DNA of 64,000 nucleotides, taken from assembly GCA_027186245.1 (NCBI GenBank), contig CP114496.1:3479501-3543500 (forward strand). Direction: 5' to 3'. Position numbers and translations under genes: made by a program. Shown piece by piece: positions 22,773 to 43,800 of this stretch; positions within the stretch are counted from its first letter, which is position 1, and each line of letters begins with the position of its first letter. The notes below the pieces were generated by a model, which saw only the letters and a program-made list of their open reading frames with translations, had not been told where the DNA came from and ran no database searches. The DNA is from Coriaria nepalensis (lineage: Eukaryota; Streptophyta; Magnoliopsida; Cucurbitales; Coriariaceae).

Positions 22773-25709
22773 ATGGCCGATTTCCGGACCTCGACTCACC
22801 GAGCCAAGTGGATCTTCTCTCCTCAAGAGCTGGTAAATTCCACTGCCTCCTCTCCACTTTTCCTTTTGCTCGTTTTTCTTTTCTGTGTAGTTTCTTTGTC
22901 GTTCAGCTTGAATGATTGGAGAAAAAACTCAAGTGCTTCCGTAACTTGGAGAAGAACTATGTATGAATGAAGAAGAAATATTGTAGCTTTCTAGCCAGTA
23001 TGGTTTCTAATATTTTTCTCCTGCAACAAGTGAATACTTGTATTGCTTACATACGTCCACCAGATTCTCATGAGAGATGGGAGTGTTCGATTCTATTTGT
23101 ACTCGATATATTAGTGGCAGTAACTGGTCTGGAGTTTTTGGGTTTAAGTACAGCCTCTGTTGAAGACTGACTTCAGAATATTCTTTGTATGATCAATTTC
23201 GTTAGTTTAATAGGAGGTGATTTACTCTCCGGTTTGCAGGTTGACAAGTATAGAGCTGCTAACCAGGGAGCTATCCAAATGCTGGAGAAGGTATGATTAG
23301 TTGTGATTTTTTTCCCCCCTTTTTCTGAGGCTAATGAACTGATATCTTATGAAGTATGGAGCAACGTTAATGGACATACATGAAGATGGGTCGTTGTCAT
23401 ATCCTGATCCTCGTATTAATTCAAAAGATAATGGTAAATGCTTTTCTCAAGATTATCCCTTTTCACATTTAGGTACTATTTTCTTTGAATTTAGTTTAGC
23501 ATGTCTGAATATCTTTCTTGGTGTGGCCATTTTCATTTTTCTTACTTCAGCTGATAAACGTCCAAAACCTATAAATATTGATGAGGAACAATTTATGCGA
23601 GTATTTTACGAAAATAAACTTCAAGAAGTATGCAACAACTTTCACTTTCCTCATAAAATTCAGGTTTGTTATCTCATAAAGATAGTCATACAACCTGATT
23701 GAGCTTAATATGCACCATTCTCAATCCTTCTGGAACGTGTTGAAATTCTTACAGGCAACAGCTCTGATATATTTCAAAAGATTCTATCTACAATGGTCAG
23801 TTATGCAGCACAATCCCAAAAATATTATGTAAGATCGATTTAGACCCATTCTGCACCTCTATTGTATTCGTAATATTTGAACTAAATTTGACCTTGCAAT
23901 GCAACATAGTTTTTGGTAGAAACTCAAATGTTTTTTTCCGGTGTTATTTTGCATAGGTTAACCTGTATATATGCAGCTTGTAAAATAGAAGAAAATCATG
24001 TCTCGGCAGAGGAGCTTGGTAAGGGAATCTCCCAAGATCATCAAATGATTCTCAATTATGAGATGATAGTTTATCAGGCATGGATGTGCCTCACGTTCAA
24101 TTCTTGTCTATATTAGTCTAACTTATCTTGTTTTTATTCTTTTCATTTGAAGCCGTACATATTTTTATTTTGCAGAGTTTAGAATTCGATCTTATTGTGT
24201 ATGCACCATATCGATCGATTGAAGGCTTCATAAATGATGCAGAGGCAAGTTCAAATCTATGTTTTCTCAATGCCTGTCTCTTTGTGGATGGCTCTGTTAT
24301 TAAAATTTTGTTCTACCTTTCTTCCTAATTAATTTAATTGTTCTTTCTTTCCTTGGTTTCATTTTTCTTACTGTTGTTCCAGGAATTCTGCCAAGCAAGT
24401 GATGACCAGCTTCAGACGCTAAAGGTAATAAATTGCTGTTATCATTCAATATCAAATTTGTTACTGATTGGTTTGTTGTGAAAGAATATGAAAGGAATCT
24501 TTCATTCTTATAGTTATCACTAATCAGAGAATGCATCTTTCTTGATATTATTGGCATTTGTCTTGATGCTCTTGAAAAGGCATGATCTTCACACTAGGTT
24601 CCAATACTCTTATTTATAAAATAGTTGAGCTATAAGTTTCCTGAAATATAGTGACCGTGTATCTTACCATATGTGTTTTGGGATTGGGACTGGGTGGGGT
24701 TCTGCAGAGAACTGCAGTGACTGAAGTAGATAAAATTATGCTTACAGATGCACCACTTCTATTCCCTCCTGGTCAGGTATGAACTATTATGGTACTGCTT
24801 TCTGTCCTTAAAATTTTCAAATATTGATTCCTAAATTGTAGAATATATGGAATATCATTGAAGGAAGCTTAGTATGGGTGACTAAGTTCTGTTAATAAAT
24901 TTGTAGCTCACTCTAGGGTTCCCCCCTTTCTAGTGTATTGTTTGTTCCAAGTTTATTGGTTTGTGCAGTTGGCATTGGCTGCTTTGCGTAGTTCAAATGA
25001 AGTTCACAGAGTTGTTGACTTTGAGAGGTACTAAACTGATTTTTCGATTTTACTTGAAGATACAATAGATGCTAAATCCCCCCCATCCCTCCCACCAAAG
25101 AAAAAAAGAAAACATTTTCATTTTTTCTCTATGGTCTTTCACATCTGGTTCCATATGTACAGATACCTAAGGAGCATTCTATCTCGCCAGAATTCTTCAC
25201 ATTCTATTTCTGACCTCATTGATTCTCTAAATTCAATCGACTCTTGGGTATGGAATTGTGCAATCAAGTTGCAGTATACATAGCCATGTACAGAAATTTG
25301 GAAAATCATTGCTGTTCCATCACCATTTAAGATGTTATGAACAAAAACCGGTATCAGACAGAAAGCTACATGGTTTCAGTTTCATTAACAAAAATGCTAT
25401 GTCATGTTTACATGTCCAGGTGAGCAGATATAAGTTCCCTTCCGAAAAAGACTTGAAGCACATCAACAGGAAACTGAAATCTTGTTGGGGTCTTAACCCG
25501 CAGGATGAGTACGTTTCTATGCTCTATATAGTGTATACCTGTTACATATAGAAATAGAAAGCCTTTCTTTTGGCATGCTTGTCTTGTTTATAGCCATGTA
25601 ATGAGTAAATGAGATTCAACCACTTGATAGGAGTAAGAAAAGGGAGAAGAAATCAAAGCACAAATCAAAGAAGAATTCCAGTGAAATGCATGATATGCCT
25701 CATCAGTAA
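22773..25709 (+). CDS. CYCH;1: Cyclin H (CDK-activating kinase / TFIIH cyclin), 13 exons
   Basis: Cyclin H pairs with CDKD kinases and MAT1 in the CDK-activating kinase, which phosphorylates CDK T-loops and, within TFIIH, the RNA polymerase II C-terminal domain; it acts in the nucleus. Exons: 22773-22832, 23240-23290, 23355-23433, 23551-23663, 23755-23828, 23957-24077, 24176-24244, 24383-24424, 24708-24776, 24969-25027, 25163-25247, 25420-25508, 25631-25709. They join in phase to 329 codons plus stop, the normal plant length (about 330). The start [15 protein letters not shown] is typical. The cyclin box spans about residues 85-165 ([28 protein letters not shown]), followed by [20 protein letters not shown]. 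The tail is lysine-rich ([13 protein letters not shown]). Introns 6 (CAG|GCATGG) and 7 (GAG|GCAAGT) both start with GC; GT alternatives break the frame or conserved text. Confidence 0.95.
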
Positions 25710-27194
25710 TGAAGTACAGATTCAATTTTACCCTTTCAAGACTCGATTCTCAGACTTGCCCAGCAGACATCACACGTGCTTCGACTAAACATCGTCAATC
25801 ATCCATCGAGAAAGGAAGTTTATATTTTAACTGAGAAAAGACTAAATAGTATCACCCTCCTTCTCGAGGCCTACTCGTTTCAGATTCTAATGTGATTTGT
25901 GTTCTTATTATGATGGAATTAATATTATTATCATTATTATTTATACAAATTAATTGGGAAGCCAAGTCCCTAGCTTTTGTTAAATCTATTTCCTCCTTTT
26001 TCGTCTCCAATAATATCAAGTTTAGTTCATATTGAAGTTAAAAAGCTTTGATGAATATCTGTCTTTTTCACATGTAATGATCATAGATTGAATTGTGCCT
26101 TTGTTTTCTTGCCTTTTCAAAGAAAATAAATGTAAAAACCTCAAACGCCCGTTTTGGGCTTTGACCAATCACACCTTAGAGGTATGTTTGGTAATACCAG
26201 AAAATACTAAATCAATGAAGTGATTGAAATGATTAGTTGATAGTAAAAAAAAAATTTATATTAAGGCAGAGGCCAGCCTTGTGGTCCACAATTTGGCTCA
26301 ACAAAAATGAACACTTTTTTAAATTTTAGTTATAATAAACACTCTTGTCGAGATAGATTGCTTGCTTACTTCAAACTGGACTTAACTTAAATATTTCATT
26401 TTATTTTTAGTATTAAAAATTTAATTTTATATTTTATATTTTGAATATGGGTTCGAATTCTCGATTTTGGATCTAGATTCAAAACTCAGATTTAAAATCT
26501 GGGTTCGATTCCAACCTAGAGCTTCAAAGTTTCCATTCAGATCCAAAGTTTCGAAGTACGGGTTTGAATCAACCCAGACTCGAACTTCTGGGTTTGAATC
26601 AAACCCATATCTTTGAAAAATATAGGTTTGTTTCATCATACCAAAGCTTCAAAGTACTTGATTTGAATCGAATTCAAATTCCCAAGATCAAAGTTTGGTT
26701 CGAACCCAGTTTTTTTGAAGGATTGATTGGGTTCAAATTAATGTTTGAAATTTCTTACATTTTTATGTTGTATGGCAAATGACATACTAAATCATAAGAG
26801 TGGTGGACCATTTTTAAAATGCGACATAATGTACTACATTTAGAGACATACACAATTTAAAGCCGAACATTCATTATAATTTTTAGGCGTATTCTATACT
26901 CATCATAAAAGTGCCCAACATCATGCTTGCAAGGCTTGTGGTGGGTCATGTTGGTATATAAATATAAAATCTTTTCAATCTATGTTTGGATTGTAAACAA
27001 AACCCAAACCCAGCGTCGACCACAAACAAAAAGAAGTCAGAGACCCTAAATTACGCCACTGTCAGTTTCTGACACCCTCACATACTCCTCCGTGCCAGTA
27101 ATCTGGGTGGGTCATAAATCATATATAAGAGTAAAGCCTAGGCCTGTTGGACCATCACCCGGCTAGAGTGGTGGAATCTAAGTCGAGCCTGAAA
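25710..27194. other. Spacer between convergent cyclin H and lysyl-tRNA synthetase genes
   Basis: It holds the two 3' ends facing each other. Around 26440-26750, GGGTTCGAAT/GGGTTTGAATC words recur in both orientations as a short degenerate repeat cluster. No tRNA cloverleaf could be built from it. Otherwise AT-rich and without genes. Confidence 0.5.
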
Positions 27195-34217
<7,023 letters not shown>

Positions 34218-34417
34218 CTCACAGCGAGACGAAACACAGTGTGGAAACGAAAATCAGCTGTCTCTGCGAAACTCTTCCGTTTCCTGGTGCGTTCGAAACA
34301 CCGGCGTTTCGCGCGAGATATCGTCTGTACCGACAAAGCTTCAATGGAGTTCCACTAGCGGAGGCTGGATGATGAAGAATATTCAGAAGGAATAATGAGG
34401 AGGAAGAAGCTTTAGGG

Positions 34418-36391
34418 TTTATCCTATCTAACGTCTTTAATTTAATCTCATCATTTTTGACTCTGGCCAAAGTAGAGGAGAGGACATGTACAATGTTTTT
34501 AAATTTTTTAAATTTTAACATAAAGTTATAATACACATAAAATTTATATTTATATACCAAACTTTAAAAATAAATTATAGTAATCTCGGTTATTTATATC
34601 CGGATAGTTAAAATTTTAATTAGTATTAAATTTAGAAAATTTAAATAAAATTTAAAAAAAATTTCCTTACATATATATATATATATAATTTTACATCTAA
34701 TAAAAAATTAAAAAATTATTTTATTATTATTATTATTTTATCTCTTTTATCTTATTTTTATTTTTGTGGGTCAAAATATATTACTTTTAATGCCTCTCTA
34801 ATCGAATTGAGTTTTATTTAATTATTTGCATTGATTAAATAATTGATATGATAAGTTGAGATATTTTTTTATGATAATGAAAATTAAAAAAAAAAGTAAA
34901 AATAATATTTAGAATATTCCTATAAAATTAATTAAATACTCATATTTATTAATTATATTGTTAAAAGATGAAAGTAATTCTTCAAATTTTAATAATCATT
35001 AATTAAGTTAAATTTATTTTAATATTAATATTATTTTCTCATTTTAATTATTTTATTATAAATAATAATAAATAATATAAATAAAAATATTTAATATATT
35101 TAAATAATAAAATAGAGAGAGAACTTGATATTTTATTTTTAAATTTTTTTAATTTTTTAATTTTTTTTTTGTATTTAATAGGGTTTGATAATCCAAGCCC
35201 TTCATTCTTATTACATGTTTATTCTAATTTCTAGATAAACTTAATCATAAGTTTCAATTTCATCATGATTTGATGTTAAAATGAGGTTGATGAGAGGGAG
35301 GGCACCAAAGTTGATGGAACCAATAGATAGATTGGAAGCCTCTTTATAGCGTATTGCAACCCTTTCTTAAGGTGAGATTTTTCTTTCTCAGCTTCCTACC
35401 ATTCCACGTTCAATGACATTATATTTAATAGTTTTTTGTTTGATTTTTCTAAAGAAGGACTTCATATATGAATAGAAGAATGAAGAGATTGATCATTATG
35501 TATAGTTTGAACGTTATATAATATGTTTACGTATGGAGACACAAATGTTGACTTTAATATATAAAAATATATATGTTTTTAAATTGAGTACTCATATTTT
35601 AGTTCCCTTTTAGAATAACAACTTTTATTATTAAGTATTTTATATTTTAGTATGTTTTTTTTTTTAAATATCGAATAATAATTTTTATATTATAATGACT
35701 AATTTATAACTTAATAAACTCAATATAATATTTATGGCATCTATATTATTTATATAAGAAAATAGAAGAAAAAGAAAGAAAAATCTTGGGTATTATTTAA
35801 AATTTTAAATTCTATTTGATTCAAAATAAAATATTTCCCAAATTTTGGGGGGAAAATTATAAATAAATAAAAAGATTTACCCCTCAATTTTAGAAATAAG
35901 AATATATTCTTATGATTCTTCATTAATATAATTTTATTTCTCTATTTTTATCAATGTCATATTAGCTACAAATTTTTCACTCTTAAAATTTTTGTTATAT
36001 CATTTACACCACATCTAATTAAACTTACAAAATAAAATAAGATTTCATCTTTTCTCCAATAGCTATATGATACTGCATGTTTACTCTATCATATGGACTC
36101 ATTGTATTTTCTATGTAAGTTTTCATTGAAACCTCTTCCCCCAATGTCTTATTTTTGTTATTGGTTGCTAGATAGAGAAATGAATGGATGCATGTATATA
36201 GTATATAAAAAGTATATATTAATCATTTGTAGAAAATTTAGTTTATTGAATTATTATGTAGAACCTTTCTTATAATTTGCCATAAATTAAATGAGAGTTG
36301 TAGTAAAAGCATGAAATAGGTTTATTTTCCTGTTTTAGATTCTAGGATGCTTTGATGGACTATTCTCCTCAATTTGTTCCTTCATACTATT
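34418..36391. other. AT-rich intergenic DNA, nothing recognised
   Basis: Homopolymer- and dinucleotide-rich sequence ((TA)n near 34671-34688). No family-matching frame is seen. It ends at the 5' LTR of the large copia element. Confidence 0.5.
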
Positions 36392-38406
36392 TGAAAGTGT
36401 ATGGTAGTCAAGCCAATCTGATTTTAATTCGATTGGGTAAATAATTTATGTGATACTATCTTTATACGGATATTAATAAAATATTATTTATTATTAATGA
36501 AAGTGATTCTATTTATCATGTTTATTGATTTTTTGGAATTAATATTATATGTTTATATATGCATATCATGATAAAGTCTGTAATCCTAAGTTATGCCTTA
36601 TAGCGACCATGATAGAGATCATGTTAGTAGAAACTCGAGTAGCTAAAAGTTCTGAAAATACAAATGGTTCATTATCATATGATCTCGAGAATGGATATAG
36701 ATTAATCCATATAGACAATAATGTAGCTCATCACGTAATTATTATGTTGGCCAATCTTACAGCCAGTGGTGTTAGCAAAACACCAATGATGATTGTGTGG
36801 GTGCTTAGTAGAGATTAAGAGTATTGAATGTGATACTTAGATAATTCCCAATAGTAATTAATACTTATTGTTAATGAGAATTATCTAGTAACTATTTTAC
36901 ATGTGATTCTTCAACCTGAGATACTATAGTTTTCTTGAGTATATGACTTCATATTTTGACATCATTCCTATTAGCCATAGAGCCATAGCTGAACACGGAG
37001 TGAACCATTGAGTATGAAATATTATGCGAGAAGGATTATGAGTGGTCAAGAGCGAATCCATCACTTTCGTATTTGCAATAAGATCATATAGATTATATAT
37101 TTTATTAAATAAAGAATCTTTGCAAAGTAGTATGGTTTGAAAGGAGTTTTTATAAATCTATTGTCAATATTCAATAAAGGTATGATGGTCCATATGATTT
37201 GTCTATTCTAGTTTACAAGTTAAACAATACCGTAGGATGAATCGAGATATTGACAATATGGAAAGATTGTTATTAGTATATGACTGTCACAACTATTTTC
37301 TTTTGGAAGATGGTACTTCTTATCTCCGAGGTAGTTTTGACACTTTGTTAGAAGTTAATTTTGACTTAGAGGGTTAAAGTTATTTAATTATGAGATGATT
37401 AAGTTAATTATTTATGAGAAGATTGTTTTAAATTAAGCGAATTTAATTTGAAATTAAATAACATCATAAAGGTGTTTATGAAATCATCTTGCAAGTGTGA
37501 TTTAGAACATAGTCAGTCACATACATAAGGTTCATAGTAACACAGTTATAGTTTCATCAAAGAAAAAAGAAAAAATGGACTAAAACCATTTTAATGGTAA
37601 AATAGTTATTTAACCTATAGTTTGACTATAAGGGTAAAATGCTAATTATTCATTTTTTTAATTTAATTTAATGTAGCCCTGGTAACACAACTACGTGTGG
37701 CATTGAATTAATTGGAAATTAATAAGTTACATATGAACTTTTATTTAATTATAAAAGTATCTTAAAAGTTCATAATTAATAATTAAACATTAATTGATTA
37801 ATGAGCCAGATTATTAATTGGATTTTCATGGATCCAAATTAATCAAAGAGTTGATTAAATAACTCATAAGTGACCAATCATTGAATGAGCTTTAGCCCAT
37901 ATCACTTTCGTATTTTAAAGTAACTAAGATTTCTAATGAGAAGAATAAAATATGACCAAACTTTTGCTTATTATAAACACAAGGCATATGGGGGCCAAAA
38001 ACAAGAAGTGCTCACACAAGCCTCTTTGCTGAAAATCAAAGAGAAAATAGAGTATTTTCCGTTCATTTATCCTAAGCTTATTATCTCATAAGTTGAGATC
38101 TTAAGTTGAAACTTAACCGTACGAAATGAATCATATGGATAATGCTTAGAGGGCAAACATGTAGGTGCCTCCCCATCTTATTCATGAAGAGTTCGGTAAA
38201 TCAAAAGAGGTATTCCCTTTCCCTAAATCTTGATTTAATATTGATGAGATTTATTATGCGTTATGCAAAATATATTATATGTGATATAATTATTGTAAGA
38301 TCGGTCTGGATAGAAAGTATGCATGCTAAGATATGATCCGAATAACATTTTAAATATTTATTCTGCTACATTTTTTCTTTTATATACATACATATGTTTC
38401 CTAACA
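36392..38406 (+). repeat. 5' LTR of the large copia element
   Basis: About 2.0 kb. It starts TGAAAGTGTATGG and ends CCTAACA before the primer-binding site. It aligns by eye with 43801-45773 throughout (shared words such as GTGATTTAGAACATA and TAAAGTTATTTAAT), with many substitutions and indels. Confidence 0.85.
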
Positions 38407-38407
38407 A

Positions 38408-38420
38408 TGGTATCAGAGCC
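38408..38420 (+). other. Primer-binding site, initiator tRNA-Met type
   Basis: TGGTATCAGAGCC, two bases after the 5' LTR, is the standard copia primer site complementary to the 3' end of initiator tRNA-Met. Confidence 0.85.
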
Positions 38421-40019
38421 TAGGTCTTACCAGAAAGTATAGTAGTTTTATATTCTTAATGCATTTAACAGTTTGTTCATGGATTTTAGAGTTGCCTAAA
38501 GCGAATTAGGATGAATTTTTGGAAAAATCAAGACGAGGTTGTTGTTTGGGATAGTTGTTGCCGCTTTTTTGGAGCGGTGGGTGGATCAAGGAAAGATTAT
38601 CGTTCGTGAAGGCAAATCGGTATAAGATTGTTATACAGTGAGTTGGACTCACTATGCATCGACACAAAATTCATGATATCTAGTGTTCGAACTGTTGGAT
38701 TATTCTGAAATTTTCAAAATGGGTAGACAAAAAAAAAATTACAAAGCAAACCACTGATATTTTCATTTTTTTGTTACTTTCCTTAAATCTAATCTGTTAA
38801 ATTAATTGAAAATTGATTTTAATTGGTCAATTATGACTAGATGTATGTTTGATGATAATGCATGACTATATAAATTATTTATATATGTTGTTGTATATAT
38901 CAAACTTGGAAAATTAAAATTATCTTAAATAGTTTTTGGTAAAGTTAATTGGAAAATTATTTTGGCATGTTTCTTTAAGTTTAGAAGAAGATCTAAAATA
39001 TTAAACTTTCTAAAATAATTGATATCATTTTTGAAGCGACCTGATTAGGAAACTTTCCAAAAATAGAAAGTTGACATTTTTGGCAGGTATTCTTAAAGAG
39101 TTACGGAAATGAAATTTTGATCATTTGCTAGTGCTATTGAATGATTAAAATGAACTAAACAACATTGGACTAGTTTGAATTTCATAAACATGGATCAACA
39201 GATAAAACAAGAAATAATATATGAATACTTATAATTGTTTTGACATGTTCATGCATTAGATGTATGTAAATTAAGGTGTTAAATATACATGCATCATGAT
39301 ATATATACATGTGCTTGGTTAAATATGTTATCACATTATATTTAAGGACTATGAGATAGAGTGTGATATATATATATTTGTTATGATGAGATTGTTTAGT
39401 GAAATACTTCCCTTAATTATATTAAGCTGAAATTGGTTGTGAAATTGTTTCATGGCTTACTTCCAAATATTATAATTTATGATGTATTTGCTTAGATTTA
39501 GGAAGACCACAGATACATGAGACTTATATTTGTGTAAGTATGCACATATATTATTATTACATAAGATGCATAACTGAGTAATGCTGTCATTCTAGACATA
39601 GACGTAGGCATGAACACATGCAGGTACTTGTTTAGCCCTTTACATTTTACAAGAATGTTTGAGTTAAACTCAACTAAGAAAATATAATTGGCTGCGGACA
39701 CGTGGAATTATATTTACTTAGAGGTAAGATAAAGGAATTGCATGAGATGTAATTGCAAAGGTGTTTGAAATAAACTAATAGGAGATACCGAAAATTTAAT
39801 GTGACTTTTAAAATTTTTGGTCGCTAGTATTTTATGCTTGCTTGTTTATGTTATTTTGTTTTATTTCTATGTGTTTTGTAGTTTGTAATGCCTGAAAAAT
39901 TGAAACTGATTCTTGAATAAAATAAATTGGTTTGAGCCAATTTTAGAAACTTGTATGGAAGCCTGAAAAATTTTCTCAAGTATGAACGTTTGTCTAATAT
40001 ATTGAATCAACAAGTCATT
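38421..40019 (+). other. Long leader between primer site and gag
   Basis: About 1.6 kb without a recognisable coding domain inside the retroelement. It may include untranslated leader plus later insertions. Nothing else is seen. Confidence 0.4.
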
Positions 40020-40640
40020 GAGATCATGCCTGAAGGAAACAATGGCCGAATGGAACAAGTGGCTTGAGTAAGATAATGAGGTGCAATGCATTATGCTTAC
40101 ATCTATAAATAGCGAGCTCCACAAACATTATGAAAAGTTTCATGCTCATGAGATTATTGATAACCTTAAATCTATTTATGGTGAAGATACTCGAAAAGAA
40201 AGCTATGAGATATCTAAGGCATTGTTTCAGATTAAGATGGTTGAGAGCACCTTAGTTAGTGAGCATGTGTTGAGAATTTCAGACTTGTTATGGATTTTAG
40301 GTTGATCAATAACTTGGTGTTGTAATCTCTTCCTAATTCATTCTCGTCGTTTGTACTCAATTTTCATACGAATAAAATGGAACCCAAGCTATATGATTTG
40401 CATAAGATGTTGTAAACTGTTGAAAAATCATCAAGAAGGATAAACCCCTATTGCTTATGGGAGGTTCTTCCTAAAGGAAGGTCAGTACCAAGCTTAAGCA
40501 GTGAGGTAAGAAAGGGTGATGGAAAGACAAAGAAGGGCAAAGATGGAAAGTGTTTTCATTGTGGAGAAATTATATATTAGAAGCAGAATTGTAAGGTCTA
40601 TCTTGCAACTCTGAAAAAGCATGGTGATGCTGTTTCAGGT
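40020..40640 (+). pseudogene. copia gag remnant
   Basis: A UBN2-type gag stretch (40081-40305) reads HAHEIIDNLKSIYGEDTRKE and continues into LFQIKMVESTLVSEHV. A zinc-knuckle-like CFHCGEIIY followed by a stop and KQNC lies at about 40550-40595; the usual histidine is replaced by tyrosine and a stop interrupts the knuckle. Non-functional. Confidence 0.8.
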
Positions 40641-40679
40641 ATGTTAATGATTGAGTTTATCCTTTTTTGTAATGATTCA

Positions 40680-43600
40680 TCTATTTGGGTATTAGATACC
40701 AATTACAGTTCTCATATTTATAATAATGTGCAGTATCTAATAGGTAGAAGAATTCTGGAGAAAGGTGAAGTGGACATATGAGCTAGAAATGGAACAAAAG
40801 TTACTGCTTTAGGAGGAGGCACTTATAGTTAGTTTTGCCTTCAGGCTTAGTTTTAAATTTGAGACAATGTTATTATGCACCATCTTTGATTCATAATATT
40901 GTTTCTATTTCTAGACTTGATGAAAAAGGATTTGTCTTCTCAAACAAGGAAACTATTTTTAAGTCTTTTTATGAATGATTTATTTTATGGAACCGGTTCC
41001 TTAAACAATGGTGTATATGTCTTAACTTTGAAAAATGAAACTTATCTCAATATTGAACAAGTTAAGAAAAGAAAGTTAGATGGGAATCAAATATACTTAT
41101 GATATTGTCCATTAGGTCACACTAATGAAGTAAGGATTCAAAAGTTACATAAAGATGGATACTTAGATCTATTCGATTTGAAATCAAGGATTCAAAAGTT
41201 ACATAAAGATGGATACTTAGATCCATTCGATTTAAAATCAATGCCAACTTGCTAATCCTGTCTATAAGGCAAGATGATCAAATCTATTTTTAGTGGAACT
41301 TGAGAGAGAGAAAACGAGTTGATATGACTGGTACATACCGATGTATGTGGGCCTTTGTCAACTCTTATTAGAGGTGATTTTTCTTACTTCATTACATTCA
41401 TTTATGATCTCTCTTGATTCGGTCACATTTATCTTATGAAGCATAAATCAGAATCGTTTAATAAATTTAAGGAATATAAGAGTGAAGTAGAAAATAACTG
41501 TACAAAAGTATTAAGATACTTCAATCAGATCGAGGTTGTGAATCCTTGAGCCACGACTTTCTTGACTACTTGAAGGAGAATGGTATAATCTCACAATGGA
41601 CTCTTTCCAGAATACCACAGGAATGTCGTGTCTAAGAGGAGAAAACAAACTATTTTGGAGATGGTTCAGTCCATGATGAGCTTTACCGATTTATCTCTAT
41701 CATTTTGAGGATATGCCTTAGAAACCTCTACTTACATCATCAACAAGATACTTTCAAAATCTATTTTTTCGACACCATATGAGGGAAAGGTAGAAGGGCA
41801 AGCTTACACATATTCACGTATGGGGTAGCCCCACTTATGTCAAGAAGCAAGAAGCAGAAAAGATAAAGGCGAGATCCAAAAAATTCTATTTTGTGGGGTA
41901 TCCAAAGAAGACTTTAGGATATTACTTTTATCAATCCACTAAGCAGAAAATGTTTAATGCTAAACTGTATTTTTAGAGAAGGAATTCTTTTCTGAAAGAA
42001 ATAGTTGGAGCAAGATTGAACTTGATGAAGTTCAAGATACACAAAATGATATTCAGATCGATGATCATGGTACTCCATTAGTTTCGGCTGAGGTACCTCC
42101 AAAAAAGGATGTTGTGATACCTCTGATTACACAAAGGGTTCATAGATCTAGTAAAGCATCTAATGGGCCATAGCATTACATATTTCTAGTAGAAAATCCA
42201 AGTAATGGACCGATCATAGAAGATGATCTTATGACGTATTCTGAGGCTATTAGTAGCTCAAATTTAAAGACATGGCTAGATGCCATGATATCCAAGATGG
42301 ATTCCATGTATTTCAACTAAGTATAAGGCTTGGTAGTTGCACCTGAAAGGATAGTTCCTATAAGATGTAAATGGGTTTTCGAGAAGAAAATTAGGGTGGA
42401 TGAATAGGTCAAAACCTATAAGATTAGACTAGTTACAAAAGGTTGTAGACAAAGAGAAGGAATTGATTATGAAGAAACATTCTCGGCCGTTGCAATGACT
42501 AAATCCATTTGGATATTGCTTGCCATTACAACATACCACAATTATGAGATTTGGCAAATGGATGTGAAAAAAGCCTTCTTGAATAGGTACCTTAAGGAGG
42601 ATGTGTATATGATATAATTCTAGCTTCACGGACTAGAAAAACACAAAGAAGTTGTGTAAACTATAAAGGTCCGTATATGGCCTTAAACAAACATCTCGGA
42701 GTTGAAAAATTTGTTTCAATGAAACAATCAAATCTTTTGACTTTATTAAGACTGTGTGTATAAGAAAGTTAGTGGGAGCTCTATTTCTTTTATAATTCTA
42801 TATGTGGACGACACATACTACTCGTTGTGAATGATGTAGGTATGTTACAGTCTGATAAGTTATAGTTATCGAAGAACTTCTCCATGAAAGATTTAGGTGA
42901 AACAACCTATAGTTTAGGAATAAAAAATCTATAGAGATAGATCTAGAAGGCTGCTAGGATAGATCTATAAAGATACATAGACAAACTACTAAAAAGTTTT
43001 TACATTGAAGATTTCAAGAGAGAACTCCTACCAATGAGTCATAAAATCTACCTCTCCAAAAATTTCTCCCTAGACATAATTAGAGAGGGATGAGATGAGT
43101 GGAATCCCTAATGCCTTGGTAATAGGATGCATCATGTAAGCTAGGTTATATACGAGACCGGATGTTGCGTATACTTTAAGTGTTACGAGCAGGTTTTAAG
43201 GCAATCTAGGTTAAAAGAATTGGACGACTATTAAGAATATTCTCAAGTACTTGAGAAGGACTAAAGACATGTTATTGGTTATGGAGGATCTGACTTGAAA
43301 ATTGAGGGTTACATCGACTCTAGTTTCCGGTCAGATGTTGTTGATAGTAAATCAAATTTAGGATTCATCTTCACACTAAATGGTGGAGTGGTCAGTTCAA
43401 AGAGTTCTAAAAAGGAAACGACCGTGGATTCCACTATTGAAGCCGAATACATTACTACTTCAGAAGTAGCAAAGGAGGCAATTTGAATGAAAAAGTTCAT
43501 AACTAAACTTGGTATGGTTCTAAGCATCATTGATCTTATAGTAGTGTAATGTGATAACACTGATGCAATAGCACAAGTAAAAGAACCTAGGTCTCATCAT

Positions 43601-43735
43601 AAATCTAAACATGTGCTGCGACGCTATCACCTCATTTGAAAAATAATTGGAAGAGGAGATGTCAATATAGAAAGGGTCGACATAGATGACAACATAGCAG
43701 ATCTATTCACTAAAGCGCTTTCCCAATAAGAGTTC
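40680..43735 (+). pseudogene. copia pol remnant (protease, integrase, reverse transcriptase, RNase H)
   Basis: Protease: WVLDTNYSSH near 40686. Pre-integrase and integrase: YCPLGHTNEVR near 41102, then TDVCGPLSTLIRGDFSYF near 41337. Reverse transcriptase: GCRQREGIDYEETFS near 42445, WQMDVKKAFLN near 42552, and the catalytic YVDD at 42801-42812. RNase H: 43295-43486, EGYIDSSFRSDVVDSKS and ETTVDSTIEAEYI. Many stops and frameshifts separate these pieces. A 54-bp in-frame duplication lies at 41133-41240. Confidence 0.88.
41133..41240 (+). repeat. 54-bp tandem duplication inside pol
   Basis: Two 54-bp copies (41133-41186, 41187-41240) differ at two positions. The length is a multiple of three, so 18 codons of the pre-integrase region are repeated in frame. 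Confidence 0.95.
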
Positions 43736-43789
43736 GACCACCATCTTGACAACATGGGAGCTAGATTTAGAAATAATTAGCTTTAGTAT

Positions 43790-43800
43790 AGGTGGGAGAT
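43790..43800 (+). other. Polypurine tract
   Basis: AGGTGGGAGAT lies immediately before the TG of the 3' LTR and after the end of RNase H, the expected plus-strand priming site. Confidence 0.75.

Noticed and set aside
22624..22857. Minus-strand frame over the cyclin H start
   Set aside because: Antisense shadow of exon 1 and its leader.
26440..26750. Possible tRNA (GGTTCGAATC words)
   Set aside because: The T-loop-like word recurs but no acceptor, D and anticodon stems could be formed around it.
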